From positions 3,426,001 to 3,490,000 of the forward strand of contig NZ_CP150203.1 of NCBI RefSeq assembly GCF_037969725.1: a stretch of 64,000 nt of DNA, in the 5' to 3' direction. The DNA comes from Paenibacillus sp. FSL W8-0426. GTDB taxonomy: Bacteria > Bacillota > Bacilli > Paenibacillales > Paenibacillaceae. Below are positions 25,790-35,214 of this stretch, one piece after another. The notes beneath the pieces are model-generated. The model saw only the letters and a list, made by a program, of their open reading frames with translations, was not told the origin of the DNA and did no database searches. The position numbers and the translations under genes were made by a program. The stretch's first letter is position 1, and every line of letters starts with the position of its first letter.

Positions 25790-26809
25790 TCACCACGGTG
25801 CAGATCGTGGTGAAGTCGCCGACGCGCGTATGCGCAGCTCCGATGGCAGAATGACCGTCTGGGGCTCGGCTGGCGCCTTGTCCTCGATCCGATCGATCAG
25901 CATCCGCATGCCTCGGGCGCCGAATTCATAGGCCGGCTGCGCCGCAACGGTCAGGAACGGATCGAACGCGGACGCTGCATCCAGATCGTCGAAACAGACG
26001 ACCGAAACGTCGTCAGGCACGGCAAGCCCTTTTTTTCGCAAAATCCGAATGACTCCGATCGCAACGAGATTGTTCGCGGCAAAAATGGCCGTAGGGCCGT
26101 CCGGGCCGTCCAGTAATGAATGGAGCGCTTGCTCGTCCCGGAAATCCCGGTAGTCTGTCCGCAGCACGAAGGATGGATCGGCATCTAGTCCGGCTTCCTG
26201 CAATCCCTCCATATACCCCTGTTCCCGCAAGCGGGCCGTCGACACATCGGGAGAACCATTGACGAGCGCAATGCGCCGGTGGCCGAGTTTCACGAGGTAA
26301 CGCATCAGCTGGAGGGCGCCTTCGCGGCTGTCGCCGGCAATAACGTCTGACGTGATGCCCGGAACGGTGCGGTCCAGAATGACAAACGGAATGCTGCGTG
26401 CCTGCAATTGCTGCAAATGGTCCAGCGATCGGTCTCCGGCAGGCGCAAACAGTACGCCGTCGACCCGAGTGGACAGCAGGGCCTCGACATAACTTTTCTC
26501 CTTCCCGTAATCTTCATCGCTGTTGGCGAACAGCAGACGGTATCCGCGTTCATGGGCTGCATCCTCCGCTCCCCGTGCCAGGGTAGTATAGAACGGATTG
26601 GTAATATCGGTAATGAGCAGGGACAGTATGCCGGTACGCTGAAGCACGAGACTTCGTGCGTTTGAATTCGGAATATATCCGAGCTCGTCAATGACCTGCT
26701 GCACGCGCTCACGCGTTGCGGAGCTGATTCGCCCCGTCTGATTGATGACTTTGGAAACAGTCATCGCAGAGACGTTGGCTTTTTTGGCAATGTCATAAAT
26801 GGTAATCAA
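25790..26809 (-). CDS. LacI-family regulator, probably of the fucose operon
   Basis: 339 residues if started at TTG 26809 (MITIYDIAKKANVSAMTVSK). The N-terminal HTH and hinge (PNSNARSLVLQ) and the ligand domain (AIFAANNLVAIGV; VVCFDDLDAASAF; LTVAAQPAYEFG) are complete. The frame stays open another 25 codons upstream to an ATG but the HTH of LacI proteins starts within a few residues of the N-terminus, so the TTG is preferred. It is divergent from fucI with an operator-like palindrome between them; regulation of fuc genes is inferred. Confidence 0.86.
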   Translation of the reverse strand: MITIYDIAKKANVSAMTVSKVINQTGRISSATRERVQQVIDELGYIPNSNARSLVLQRTGILSLLITDITNPFYTTLARGAEDAAHERGYRLLFANSDEDYGKEKSYVEALLSTRVDGVLFAPAGDRSLDHLQQLQARSIPFVILDRTVPGITSDVIAGDSREGALQLMRYLVKLGHRRIALVNGSPDVSTARLREQGYMEGLQEAGLDADPSFVLRTDYRDFRDEQALHSLLDGPDGPTAIFAANNLVAIGVIRILRKKGLAVPDDVSVVCFDDLDAASAFDPFLTVAAQPAYEFGARGMRMLIDRIEDKAPAEPQTVILPSELRIRASATSPRSAPW

Positions 26810-26845
26810 TATGATCGAACCTTTCTCGGGTGATGTTCCTCCCAT

Positions 26846-26873
26846 TTTATAGGATGACCGCGATTGACAGCAA
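26846..26873 (-). promoter_or_regulatory. Promoter of the minus-strand LacI gene
   Basis: On the minus strand TTGCTG (26873-26868), 16-nt spacer, TATAAA (26851-26846), about 37 nt before the TTG start. Confidence 0.5.
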
Positions 26874-26891
26874 GAGAAGTGCATGCTATGT

Positions 26892-26911
26892 TAGGGTTAC
26901 CGATAACCCTA
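26892..26911. promoter_or_regulatory. LacI-family operator between lacI-like gene and fucI
   Basis: Arms tagggtta and taacccta around ccga: a 20-nt palindrome whose exact centre is CG, the usual LacI-family layout. It lies about 19 bp upstream of the -35 of the regulator gene and 253 bp before fucI. Confidence 0.6.
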
Positions 26912-27046
26912 CTAACAAAAGACTTCATTTTCACAGCATCCTTCTTGCCTAAAATGGCTGTTTACATCATAGAAGGGTGAAGTACATATCCATTGAAAAT
27001 GAGGTCCCATGCGCAGAGATTGTATCGGTGTTTTTAACCAAAGTTA

Positions 27047-27060
27047 TGTAAACGCATTCA
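27047..27060 (+). promoter_or_regulatory. cre-like site upstream of fucI
   Basis: tgtaaacgcattca matches the Bacillus cre consensus TGWAARCGYTWNCW at 13 of 14 positions. Implies CcpA-mediated carbon catabolite control of the fucose genes. Confidence 0.5.
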
Positions 27061-27163
27061 AAACGAGCGAAACCCCGTATACAAGGCTGTGGGCACAAGA
27101 AAATAAGGCATCGTAACGTGATTCGCGAAATTCCATGGACCCATTAAAGGAGGACGCTTAACG

Positions 27164-28954
27164 ATGACACATCAGGATTACCGTTATAAGCAGGCTTTTC
27201 CCAAGATTGGCATTCGTCCCACGATTGACGGAAGACGCAAGGGAGTTCGCGAATCGCTGGAGGAGCAAACGATGCGCATGGCCACCAGCGTGGCCGAATT
27301 GATCTCGGCTGAACTTCGATACCCCGACGGCTCGCCGGTAGAATGCATCATTGCCGAATCCTGCATTGGCGGCGCCGCCGAGGCTGCGGCTGCAGGTGAA
27401 CTGTTCAACCGCTCCAACGTTGGCGTTACGATTACGGTCACCCCTTGCTGGTGTTACGGCACGGAAACGATGGATATGTCTCCTTCGACGCCGACGGCGA
27501 TTTGGGGATTCAACGGCACGGAGCGGCCGGGTGCGGTATATTTGGCGGCTGTACTTTCGGCTCATGCCCAGAAAGGGATTCCGGCGTTCGGCATTTACGG
27601 TGAACATGTTCAGGATGGGGGAGACTCTTCGATTCCGGACGATGTGCGGGAGAAGCTGCTGCGTTTCAGCCGCGCAGCGCTCGCAGTAGCGACGATGAAA
27701 GGCCGGGCTTATCTGTCGATCGGTTCGGTTTCCATGGGGATTGCCGGCTCCATCGTGAACGATGCGTTCTTTCAAGAATATCTCGGCATGCGGAACGAAT
27801 ATGTGGACATGAGCGAACTGACGCGCCGCATCGAGGAAGAAATCTACGATCCCGAGGAATACAAGCTGGCGCTCGCTTGGGTGAAAGAGAACTGCATTGA
27901 AGGCCCGGATAACAATCCACCGCATTTACAGACGGATCGCAAGCGGAAGGATTACGAATGGGAAACGGTCGTGAAAATGACGCAAATCGTGCGGGATTTG
28001 ATGGCCGGAAATCCAAGGCTTGCCGAGCTCGGTTATGCCGAAGAATCGATGGGTCACCATGCGATCGTATCCGGTTTTCAAGGACAACGCCAGTGGACGG
28101 ATCATGCGCCGAACGGGGATTTCCTCGAATCGATGCTGAATTCCTCCTTCGACTGGAACGGAAGACGTGCGCCTTATCTTGTCGCTACGGAAAACGACAG
28201 CTTGAACGGCGTATCCATGCTGTTCGGTTCCTTGCTGACACATACCGCGCAGATTTTTGCCGATGTGCGTACGTATTGGAGCCCGGACTCCGTCAAACGG
28301 GTAACAGGACATCAGCTGGAAGGCCTTGCGCAGGACGGTATCCTTCATCTGATCAACTCCGGTTCGGCGGCGCTGGACGGCACGGGCGAACAGACCCGGG
28401 ACGGTAAACCGGCGCTGAAGCCGTTTTGGGAAATAACGGATGAAGAAGCCAAGGAGTGCCTGGGGGCCACATCCTGGAGACCGGCATCGGTGGAATATTT
28501 CAGGGGCGGCGGTTTCTCGGCGGATTTCCTTACGCGGGGCGGCATGCCTGTCACGATGACCCGGCTCAATCTGGTCAAGGGACTTGGCCCGGTGCTTCAA
28601 ATTGCCCAAGGATATACGGTGGATCTGCCGGAGGACGTGCACGATGCGCTCGATCAACGCACGGACCCGACTTGGCCATCGACCTGGTTTGCCCCGATCC
28701 TGACCGGTTCGGGAGCCTTTACCTCCGTGTACGAAGTCATGAACCAATGGGGAGCGAATCATGGCTCCATCTCATATGGCCATATCGGCGCAGACCTGCT
28801 GACGCTGGCTTCCATGCTGCGCATACCGGTCAGCATGCATAACGTGCCTGCTGAAGACATTTTCCGGCCGCGAGCATGGGGACTGTTCGGAACGAGCGAA
28901 CCGGAAAATGCCGATTACCGCGCATGCAGCACCTTTGGCCCATTGTACCGCTAG
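27164..28954 (+). CDS. fucI: L-fucose isomerase
   Basis: 596 residues, as long as E. coli FucI (591). N-terminal [20 protein letters not shown] is the family start. Likely active-site residues are Glu343 in VATENDS and His533 in WGANHGS, which line up with E. coli Glu337 and His528 at a nearly constant offset; [12 protein letters not shown] is near the C-terminus. It converts L-fucose to L-fuculose with Mn2+ in the cytoplasm. AAAGGAGGA precedes the ATG. First gene of fucI-kinase-fucA. Confidence 0.94.
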   Translation: MTHQDYRYKQAFPKIGIRPTIDGRRKGVRESLEEQTMRMATSVAELISAELRYPDGSPVECIIAESCIGGAAEAAAAGELFNRSNVGVTITVTPCWCYGTETMDMSPSTPTAIWGFNGTERPGAVYLAAVLSAHAQKGIPAFGIYGEHVQDGGDSSIPDDVREKLLRFSRAALAVATMKGRAYLSIGSVSMGIAGSIVNDAFFQEYLGMRNEYVDMSELTRRIEEEIYDPEEYKLALAWVKENCIEGPDNNPPHLQTDRKRKDYEWETVVKMTQIVRDLMAGNPRLAELGYAEESMGHHAIVSGFQGQRQWTDHAPNGDFLESMLNSSFDWNGRRAPYLVATENDSLNGVSMLFGSLLTHTAQIFADVRTYWSPDSVKRVTGHQLEGLAQDGILHLINSGSAALDGTGEQTRDGKPALKPFWEITDEEAKECLGATSWRPASVEYFRGGGFSADFLTRGGMPVTMTRLNLVKGLGPVLQIAQGYTVDLPEDVHDALDQRTDPTWPSTWFAPILTGSGAFTSVYEVMNQWGANHGSISYGHIGADLLTLASMLRIPVSMHNVPAEDIFRPRAWGLFGTSEPENADYRACSTFGPLYR

Positions 28955-29005
28955 GATCTGCTTACAGACATTGTCGATCATCGGTTCTAAAAGGAGGAAT
29001 AGCGG

Positions 29006-30490
29006 ATGGGAAAGCAGGCAATCCGCGTGCTTGCCGCGGATTTCGGGGCCGGAAGCGGCCGGGTGGTTCGGGGCAGCTATGACGGCGCAAAGCTTGAGTT
29101 GCAAGAGGTGCACAGGTTCGCCAACGATCCCGTGCAGCTCGGCGCAGACCTGTATTGGGATTTCCTGCGGCTCTATCATGAACTCAAGGAAGGCATCGCG
29201 AAAGGGGCACGGTCCGTGTCCGGGATCCGTTCCATGGCGGTAGATACATGGGGCGTTGATTTCGGCCTGGTGGACGAAACCGGGAGGCTGCTTCGAAATC
29301 CGCGCCATTATCGCGATGCAAGCAACAAAGCGTGGATGCAGGAGGCCGTGCGCCTCGTTAGCGAACGGGAACTGTACCGGATATCCGGCGTATTGCCCCA
29401 GCAGATCAACAGCGTGTTCCAATTGTTCGGACGTGCGCGGGAGCATGCCGGACATCTGGGTTCGGATACGCGGATGATGTTCATGCCGGATCTGTTCCAC
29501 TATTATCTCTCTGGCGTGCAATCTTGCGAATATACGATCGCAAGCACCAGCGGGTTGCTTCAGGCTGGGCGATCGCAATGGAACGAACCGCTTTTACACC
29601 GGTTGGGGCTGCCGGAAACGTTGTTCCCCGAGGTCGTTCCTTCTGGAACGATCCTAGGTGGACTGTCCGGCGACCTGCGCAAAGAATTGCAGACTGGCCC
29701 CATTCAGGTTGTGGCTGCGGGTTCACATGATACCGCCTCCGCCGTTGCGGCCATTCCAGCCACAGGTTCGGACCATGCGTTTATCAGCTGTGGAACATGG
29801 TCGCTTATGGGCATGGAAATGGATAAGCCGGTATTGAATGATACGGCCCGCGACCTGGGGTTTACCAATGAAGGTACGGTAGATGGCAGGATTCGCCTGC
29901 TCAAAAACCGATCCGGCCTGTGGCTTCTACAGGAATGCAAGCGACAGTGGGAGCGGGAGGGGCGATCGTTCTCGCACGAGGAACTGGTCCAGCTCGCCGC
30001 CACGTCCACACCGCACCTGTGTTACGTCTCCTTGGCTGACGAAGCGTTCATGGCACCGGGCAACATGCCAGAGCGGATTCGCAAGCAGTGCGAGGCCAGC
30101 AGGCAAACGGTGCCCGTGACGGTTGGAGCCGTCGTGCGCTGTATCATCGAAAGCCTTGCCCTGGAGTTCAGGCAGACGCTGGAAGAACTTGAACGGGTTA
30201 CGGGGGTTGAGCCGCGCGTGATTCATATGGTGGGGGGCGGGGTGCATAACCGGCTGCTGTGTCAGTTGACCGCAAATGCTGCCGGCATTCCGGTCATCGC
30301 TGGCCCAGCCGAGGCTACCTCGGCCGGAAACTGCATGGTCCAGTTGATGGCCCAGGGCGAATTTGCCCATCTCGGCGAGATCCGGGAGGTCATGAAGGTT
30401 TCTTTTTCACCACAGACGTATGAACCCCAGGAAATGGCGCAATGGCAGGAAGCATACGGCACGTATCAGCGCTTGAACATGCAGACGTAA
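29006..30490 (+). CDS. FGGY-family kinase of rhamnulokinase type, probable L-fuculokinase
   Basis: 494 residues. N-terminal AADFGAGSGRVV (phosphate-1 loop), VDTWGVDFGLVD, SHDTASAV and ISCGTWSLMG, then IHMVGGGVHN in the ATP domain: the pattern of RhaB more than of E. coli FucK. Given its place 51 nt after fucI and 42 nt before fucA, it should phosphorylate L-fuculose to L-fuculose 1-phosphate; activity on L-rhamnulose too is possible. AAAAGGAGG site before ATG. Confidence 0.86.
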   Translation: MGKQAIRVLAADFGAGSGRVVRGSYDGAKLELQEVHRFANDPVQLGADLYWDFLRLYHELKEGIAKGARSVSGIRSMAVDTWGVDFGLVDETGRLLRNPRHYRDASNKAWMQEAVRLVSERELYRISGVLPQQINSVFQLFGRAREHAGHLGSDTRMMFMPDLFHYYLSGVQSCEYTIASTSGLLQAGRSQWNEPLLHRLGLPETLFPEVVPSGTILGGLSGDLRKELQTGPIQVVAAGSHDTASAVAAIPATGSDHAFISCGTWSLMGMEMDKPVLNDTARDLGFTNEGTVDGRIRLLKNRSGLWLLQECKRQWEREGRSFSHEELVQLAATSTPHLCYVSLADEAFMAPGNMPERIRKQCEASRQTVPVTVGAVVRCIIESLALEFRQTLEELERVTGVEPRVIHMVGGGVHNRLLCQLTANAAGIPVIAGPAEATSAGNCMVQLMAQGEFAHLGEIREVMKVSFSPQTYEPQEMAQWQEAYGTYQRLNMQT

Positions 30491-30532
30491 ATAGAATGAT
30501 CTAAACCTTGGATATAAAGGAGTGGAGAGGAC

Positions 30533-31210
30533 ATGTTGGAACAGACGGAACAGCAGGTGCGGGAGGAACTGACGAAGTATGCCAGAAAAGCGGTCGCGCA
30601 AGGACTGGTGGTAGGACCCGGCGGAAACATCAGCGCACGCGCGGGCGACACGATGCTGCTTTCCCCGAGCGGTTATGCGCTGGAAGAACTGGAACCGGAT
30701 GAGTGGGTTGCCGTGGATATTTCCACGGGGGAGACGCGGCCAGGCTCTCCCCGCCCTTCATCCGAAGTGCTGATGCACTTGTTCGCGTATCGCGTTAATG
30801 CGGGCATTCAAGCGATCGTACACACGCATCCGGCCTACACCATTGCGCTCAGCCTGGTATACGACGAACTGCCACACCTCTTTCCCGATCAATCCGCACT
30901 CGTGGGGGACATCGGTATGGTCCCTTATGTACTGCCAACCACCAAACGCCTTGCCGATACCGTCTCCGCGAAAGTGGGACCAGGGCAGCATAGCGCCTTG
31001 ATCCTGGCGAACCATGGTCTGGTGACGATCGGCAAAAATCTGCGGGAAGCCTATTATCGTACACAAGTCGTTGAGGAAAGCGCCAAGGTGTACATGATCG
31101 CCCAGTCGGTCGGAGAACCCAGAGCGCTCACGGCTGAACAATATAAAGAGATCCAATCTCTGGAAACGGAGGCGTACCGCGTCCAGCTGCTGCAGCAGCT
31201 TAAATCCTGA
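30533..31210 (+). CDS. fucA: L-fuculose-phosphate aldolase
   Basis: 225 residues, class II aldolase. Motifs: GPGGNISAR (phosphate site), LSPSGY, the zinc ligands HTHP (residues ~95) and NHGLVTIG, with catalytic Glu in SSEVLMH. Splits L-fuculose 1-phosphate into dihydroxyacetone phosphate and L-lactaldehyde. Last gene of the fuc operon. I see no lactaldehyde dehydrogenase or reductase next to it, nor a fucose transporter. Confidence 0.9.
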   Translation: MLEQTEQQVREELTKYARKAVAQGLVVGPGGNISARAGDTMLLSPSGYALEELEPDEWVAVDISTGETRPGSPRPSSEVLMHLFAYRVNAGIQAIVHTHPAYTIALSLVYDELPHLFPDQSALVGDIGMVPYVLPTTKRLADTVSAKVGPGQHSALILANHGLVTIGKNLREAYYRTQVVEESAKVYMIAQSVGEPRALTAEQYKEIQSLETEAYRVQLLQQLKS

Positions 31211-31247
31211 TTCGTGAAAATAAATGAATTTCTTTTTTCGACAACTA

Positions 31248-31275
31248 TTGCATATCCGCTATTTCCGAGTATAAT
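31248..31275 (+). promoter_or_regulatory. Promoter of the 115-aa hypothetical gene
   Basis: TTGCAT (31248-31253), 16-nt spacer, perfect TATAAT (31270-31275); 36 nt before the start codon. Confidence 0.55.
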
Positions 31276-31311
31276 ACTTGGTAAACAAACCGTAGGGGGA
31301 TGCAATAAACG

Positions 31312-31659
31312 ATGAAAACATACGATGAATTGAACTCGCTGCTTGTCGACGATTATCTGGATCTCCTGAACATGGCTGACCGGCTTGGGGATGATGAATG
31401 GAAGCAATCCATTCTGGATGCACTCCGCGAAGAGGTAGAGGCAAACCGCCATCGGGATTCGCATGAGGTCAGACACGACCTCTGGGTACAGTTTGAACAT
31501 ATTAATGAACAAATGCATGCTTTGCTGCTGCAGTTGAAGGATACGGACGAACCGGACGAAAAAGAAAAAATCATCGAGGAATTGTGGGGGCTTAAAGTCG
31601 ACCGCAATGCCATTTCACGCAAGTTGGAAACGATCACCCGATCCGGTGCCGGCAGATAA
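31312..31659 (+). CDS. Hypothetical protein, helical and highly charged
   Basis: 115 residues, not recognised. It is rich in Asp, Glu, Arg and Leu and should be almost all alpha-helical with coiled-coil character from residue ~40 on (REEVEANRHRDSHEVRHDLW; IEELWGLKVDRNAISRKL). No signal peptide or membrane segment. It has its own promoter, a GGGGGATG ribosome site and a terminator, so it is a real single gene, with soluble cytoplasmic product likely. Confidence 0.7.
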   Translation: MKTYDELNSLLVDDYLDLLNMADRLGDDEWKQSILDALREEVEANRHRDSHEVRHDLWVQFEHINEQMHALLLQLKDTDEPDEKEKIIEELWGLKVDRNAISRKLETITRSGAGR

Positions 31660-31709
31660 TACAACAGCTTTCGCTCTAAATATATATAATCATATAGATA
31701 TATACCGCC

Positions 31710-31754
31710 AAGCTTGTCTATCCTAGCGCTATGCTAGGAGAGGCAGGCTTTTTG
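31710..31754 (+). terminator. Intrinsic terminator
   Basis: Long stem aagcttgtct...aggcaggctt with inner tcctagc/gctagga-type pairing, ending in TTTTT. Confidence 0.75.
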
Positions 31755-31877
31755 TGCGGGAATAGTGACCCTTGCAGCGATTCATGTATAATGAACAGGA
31801 CGCGTTTTCCAAGGCTTGTGGTGGGACAACGTTAAGTCAGGCATAATTGGGCTTATAGTGAAGCGAGGCGAGCAGGG

Positions 31878-32816
31878 ATGGATTTGGAAAAGCAAAGACT
31901 GAGCATTGAAGCAGCCAAATTGTACTATCAATCGGATTACAGCCAGCAGGATATCGCCGAGAGGCTCGGCGTGTCGCGCCCTACGGTATCCCGTTTGTTA
32001 CAGTACGCCAAGGATCGCGGGTATGTACGCATCGAAATTATGGACCCGCTGGAGGACATCGACATCATTGCCGACGAGTTGAAAGCCAAATATGGGCTTG
32101 AAACGGCGCTGGTCTGTTTTGCTCCGATCAAAAGCGATGAAGAGATCCGGAAACACATCAGCAAACGTGCGGCCGATTATATGCATGAGATCGTGCAGGA
32201 TACCGATATCATCGGCGTGACCTGGGGAACGACGATGCATGACGTGGCCCGGCAGCTGCGCCCAAAACAAGTCAAGGGCGTTGAAGTCGTTCAGCTGAAG
32301 GGCGGAGTCAGCCATTCACATGTGAATACTCATGCGGCAGAGATTGCGCATTTGTTCGCCGAAGCCTTTCATACCGTTCCGAGGTATTTGCCGTTGCCGG
32401 TCATTTTCGACAATATCGAAGTGAAGAAAATGGTCGAAGCCGACAGGCATATCGGAAGGATCGTGGAACTCGGGAGACAGGCCAACATCGCGGTCTTCAC
32501 CGTGGGAACGGTGAAAGAAGATGCGCTTCTGTTCAAATTGGGCTATTTCAACGAAACGGAGCAGCGGCTTCTGATGGAAAACGGCGTGGGAGACATCTGT
32601 TCCCGCTTCTTTGACGCGGAAGGCCGATTGATCAGCGATGAGATCAACAGCAGAACCGTGGGGATCGATTTGGGCGAGCTGCGCAAAAAAGACAAATCGA
32701 TTCTCGTTGCCGGTGGGCAGCGTAAGATCGAAGCCATCCATGCGGCATTGAGAGGACATTATGCGAACACCCTGGTTACGGACCAGTACACGGCGCAAGC
32801 ACTGCTGCGAATGTAA
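31878..32816 (+). CDS. deoR: Deoxyribonucleoside regulator DeoR (SorC/DeoR family of Bacillus)
   Basis: 312 residues, same length as B. subtilis DeoR. N-terminal HTH LYYQSDYSQQDIAERLGVSRPTVSRLL and a SorC-type sugar-phosphate-binding domain (IGVTWGTTMHDVA; VVQLKGGVSHS; VAGGQRKIEAIHAAL). In B. subtilis it represses the dra-nupC-pdp operon and is relieved by deoxyribose 5-phosphate. Here it lies directly before deoC with an operator-like palindrome in between, so the same circuit is inferred. Own terminator follows. Confidence 0.9.
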   Translation: MDLEKQRLSIEAAKLYYQSDYSQQDIAERLGVSRPTVSRLLQYAKDRGYVRIEIMDPLEDIDIIADELKAKYGLETALVCFAPIKSDEEIRKHISKRAADYMHEIVQDTDIIGVTWGTTMHDVARQLRPKQVKGVEVVQLKGGVSHSHVNTHAAEIAHLFAEAFHTVPRYLPLPVIFDNIEVKKMVEADRHIGRIVELGRQANIAVFTVGTVKEDALLFKLGYFNETEQRLLMENGVGDICSRFFDAEGRLISDEINSRTVGIDLGELRKKDKSILVAGGQRKIEAIHAALRGHYANTLVTDQYTAQALLRM

Positions 32817-32903
32817 AGCCGCCGCCGAATCGCGGCAGATCCTTAAGCCGCCGTTGGAATAATGCTTGCCAGGGGCAAACCGGTTAATATAGAAAGCAGT
32901 TAC

Positions 32904-32943
32904 AACATCTGCCAAAGACAATCGGTGGATGTTTTGTTTTTTT
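32904..32943 (+). terminator. Intrinsic terminator after deoR
   Basis: Stem acatctgcc/ggtggatgt (9 bp with two G-U) and a T-rich tail. Separates deoR from the structural operon. Confidence 0.7.
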
Positions 32944-32987
32944 AGGCAAAAGATAAGTCGTATGGCAACCCAAGTTATCTTAACAGG

Positions 32988-33003
32988 TTGAACGAAAGTT
33001 CAA
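32988..33003. promoter_or_regulatory. DeoR operator-like palindrome
   Basis: ttgaacgaaagttcaa: perfect 6-bp arms TTGAAC/GTTCAA around GAAA, 77 nt before the deoC start. The B. subtilis DeoR operator is also an ATTGAAC-type palindrome. Confidence 0.6.
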
Positions 33004-33079
33004 ATTGATTTTTACATATGTTCATGGTAGTGTAACAGTATGGAATTCATCAGTTCAGAAAACTAAGGGAGAGATTCGA

Positions 33080-33754
33080 TTGAATACATCACAACTCGCA
33101 AAAATGATTGATCATACCTTGCTGCGCGCCGATGCTACGCAAAGTGAAATCCATAAACTGACGGAAGAAGCGAAACAATATCAATTTGCTTCCGTTTGCG
33201 TCAATCCGGGCTGGGTTGCTTACGCCACCGAACAGCTTCAAGGCACTGGCGTCGATATTTGCACGGTCATCGGTTTCCCTCTGGGTGCGTCCACATCCGA
33301 AACGAAAGCATTCGAAACCAAAGATGCCATTGCCAAAGGTGCTACCGAGGTGGATATGGTCATTAACATCAGCGCTTTGAAGGACGGCAAGGACGATTAC
33401 GTGGAGCAGGACATCCGTGCGGTCGTGGAAGCTGCAGCAGGCAAAGCGTTGGTGAAAGTCATCATCGAAACCTGTCTGCTTACCGATGACGAGAAGGTTC
33501 GTGCTTGCGAAGCGGCAGTTAGAGCAGGTGCTGATTTCGTTAAAACGTCCACAGGATTCTCCACGGGCGGAGCCACTCCGGAAGACATCGCGCTGATGCG
33601 CCGTACGGTAGGCCCGAATGTAGGCGTTAAAGCATCCGGCGGCGTGCGCAGCCTCGAAGACATGCAAAAAATGATCGAAGCAGGCGCAACGCGCATCGGA
33701 GCCAGCTCCGGCGTGAAAATTATGCAAGGCGGACAATCCACATCTTCTTATTAA
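33080..33754 (+). CDS. deoC: Deoxyribose-phosphate aldolase
   Basis: 224 residues. Motifs: [12 protein letters not shown] at the N-terminus, [21 protein letters not shown] and [14 protein letters not shown], in which Lys155 is the expected Schiff-base lysine. Splits deoxyribose 5-phosphate into glyceraldehyde 3-phosphate and acetaldehyde. Start is the TTG at 33080 with AAGGGAGAG 8 nt upstream; the longer frame to 33005 would run through the promoter area. First gene of the deo operon. Confidence 0.93.
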   Translation: MNTSQLAKMIDHTLLRADATQSEIHKLTEEAKQYQFASVCVNPGWVAYATEQLQGTGVDICTVIGFPLGASTSETKAFETKDAIAKGATEVDMVINISALKDGKDDYVEQDIRAVVEAAAGKALVKVIIETCLLTDDEKVRACEAAVRAGADFVKTSTGFSTGGATPEDIALMRRTVGPNVGVKASGGVRSLEDMQKMIEAGATRIGASSGVKIMQGGQSTSSY

Positions 33755-33892
33755 GGCAAAGCTATATAAACCGCACGAATTAATCACACTAGGGCACTAG
33801 CATACAGGCCTAGTTCCATTAGCCATGCAGTAGATTCCGCTCTTTTCCATAAGAGAACAACTCAACGCTGGCTATTTGGATTCCGGCTCTAT

Positions 33893-33906
33893 TGTAAGCG
33901 CTTCAC
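33893..33906 (+). promoter_or_regulatory. cre-like site upstream of nupC
   Basis: tgtaagcgcttcac matches 12 of 14 positions of the cre consensus, with an intact AAGCGCTT core, in the 240-nt gap between deoC and nupC. Confidence 0.35.
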
Positions 33907-33993
33907 CTTGTTTCTGAAAGGTTAATTCATGGCAAAGCAACCTTTGATCCGAAGACTTGCATCAGGCCCAACCAACTTCAAAGGAGTGAAGAC

Positions 33994-35184
33994 ATGAAAT
34001 TTCTGATCGCGATTGTCGGTTTGCTGGTGGTGTTTGGACTAGCTTATCTCGCCAGCAACGGCCGAAAGAACATTCGTTACCGTCCCCTTGCCGTCATGAT
34101 CGTTCTGCAGCTAATACTTGCTTATTTGCTGCTCAATACTGAGATCGGCACATTTTTGATCGGCGGTTTTGCGTCTGTTTTTAAAAACTTGCTCGATTAC
34201 GCGAACGAAGGGATCTCGTTTGTGTTCGGCGGATTGACGACCGTCGGCGCGGAGAGCGGAGGCGTTCCGTTCTTCTTGAGCGTGCTAATGCCGATCGTTT
34301 TTATCTCGGCGCTGATCGGCATATTGCAGTATATCCGAATCTTGCCTTTTGTTATAAAATATATTGGTCTGGTATTAAGCAAAATCAACGGAATGGGCAA
34401 ACTGGAATCGTATAACGCGGTTGCTTCAGCCATACTGGGGCAATCGGAAGTGTTCATTTCGGTCAAAAAGCAAATCGGCCTGCTGCCAAAGCATCGACTG
34501 TATACCCTGTGCGCCTCGGCCATGTCAACGGTATCCATGTCGATCGTCGGGGCCTATATGTCCATGATTGACCCGAAATATGTGGTTACGGCACTGGTGC
34601 TGAACCTGTTTGGCGGTTTTATCATCGCGTCCATCGTCAACCCTTACCGGGTTACCGAGGAAGAAGATATATTGGAAGTGCAGGAAGAAGGGAAGCAATC
34701 GTTCTTTGAAATGCTGGGCGAATACATCATGGATGGTTTCAAGGTCGCCATCACGGTAGCGGCGATGCTTATTGGCTTCGTGGCTTTGATTGCGCTTGTG
34801 AATGGCATTTTTAGCGCCGTGCTCGGCATTTCATTCCAGCAACTGCTCGGTTATGTGTTTGCCCCGCTTGCGTTTGTGATGGGTATTCCCTGGGGAGAAG
34901 CGGTGCAGGCAGGAAGCATCATGGCGACAAAGCTGGTCTCGAACGAATTTGTGGCCATGCTGAGTCTGACCCAGCAAACGGCGCTGTCTGCCAGAACGAC
35001 AGGCATCGTATCCGTCTTTCTGGTGTCGTTCGCCAATTTCTCCTCCATCGGCATTATCGCCGGTGCGGTGAAGGGCCTTCATGAAAAACAGAGCAACGTG
35101 GTGGCCCGCTTCGGTCTGAAGCTGCTTTACGGTGCATCGCTGGTCAGCGTGCTGTCCGCGGTCATCGCCGGACTGTTTTTGTAA
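33994..35184 (+). CDS. nupC: Concentrative nucleoside transporter NupC
   Basis: 396 residues, CNT family, with ~9 hydrophobic segments (e.g. [19 protein letters not shown] at the start, [37 protein letters not shown]). Family motifs: [10 protein letters not shown] and [16 protein letters not shown] with [10 protein letters not shown]. It imports nucleosides with a cation. AAAGGAGTG before ATG. A 240-nt gap with a cre-like site separates it from deoC, so a second promoter may exist. Confidence 0.92.
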   Translation: MKFLIAIVGLLVVFGLAYLASNGRKNIRYRPLAVMIVLQLILAYLLLNTEIGTFLIGGFASVFKNLLDYANEGISFVFGGLTTVGAESGGVPFFLSVLMPIVFISALIGILQYIRILPFVIKYIGLVLSKINGMGKLESYNAVASAILGQSEVFISVKKQIGLLPKHRLYTLCASAMSTVSMSIVGAYMSMIDPKYVVTALVLNLFGGFIIASIVNPYRVTEEEDILEVQEEGKQSFFEMLGEYIMDGFKVAITVAAMLIGFVALIALVNGIFSAVLGISFQQLLGYVFAPLAFVMGIPWGEAVQAGSIMATKLVSNEFVAMLSLTQQTALSARTTGIVSVFLVSFANFSSIGIIAGAVKGLHEKQSNVVARFGLKLLYGASLVSVLSAVIAGLFL

Positions 35185-35214
35185 GCCGGATCATTTGGAA
35201 GGAGTGCTTCAACT

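Noticed and set aside
33005..33079. N-terminal extension of deoC to 33005
   Set aside because: It would make the promoter/operator region coding; the TTG at 33080 has a good ribosome site and the homologues start there.
32817..33080. Purine or other riboswitch before the deo genes or pucR
   Set aside because: No conserved aptamer core seen; the structures found are a terminator and a protein operator.
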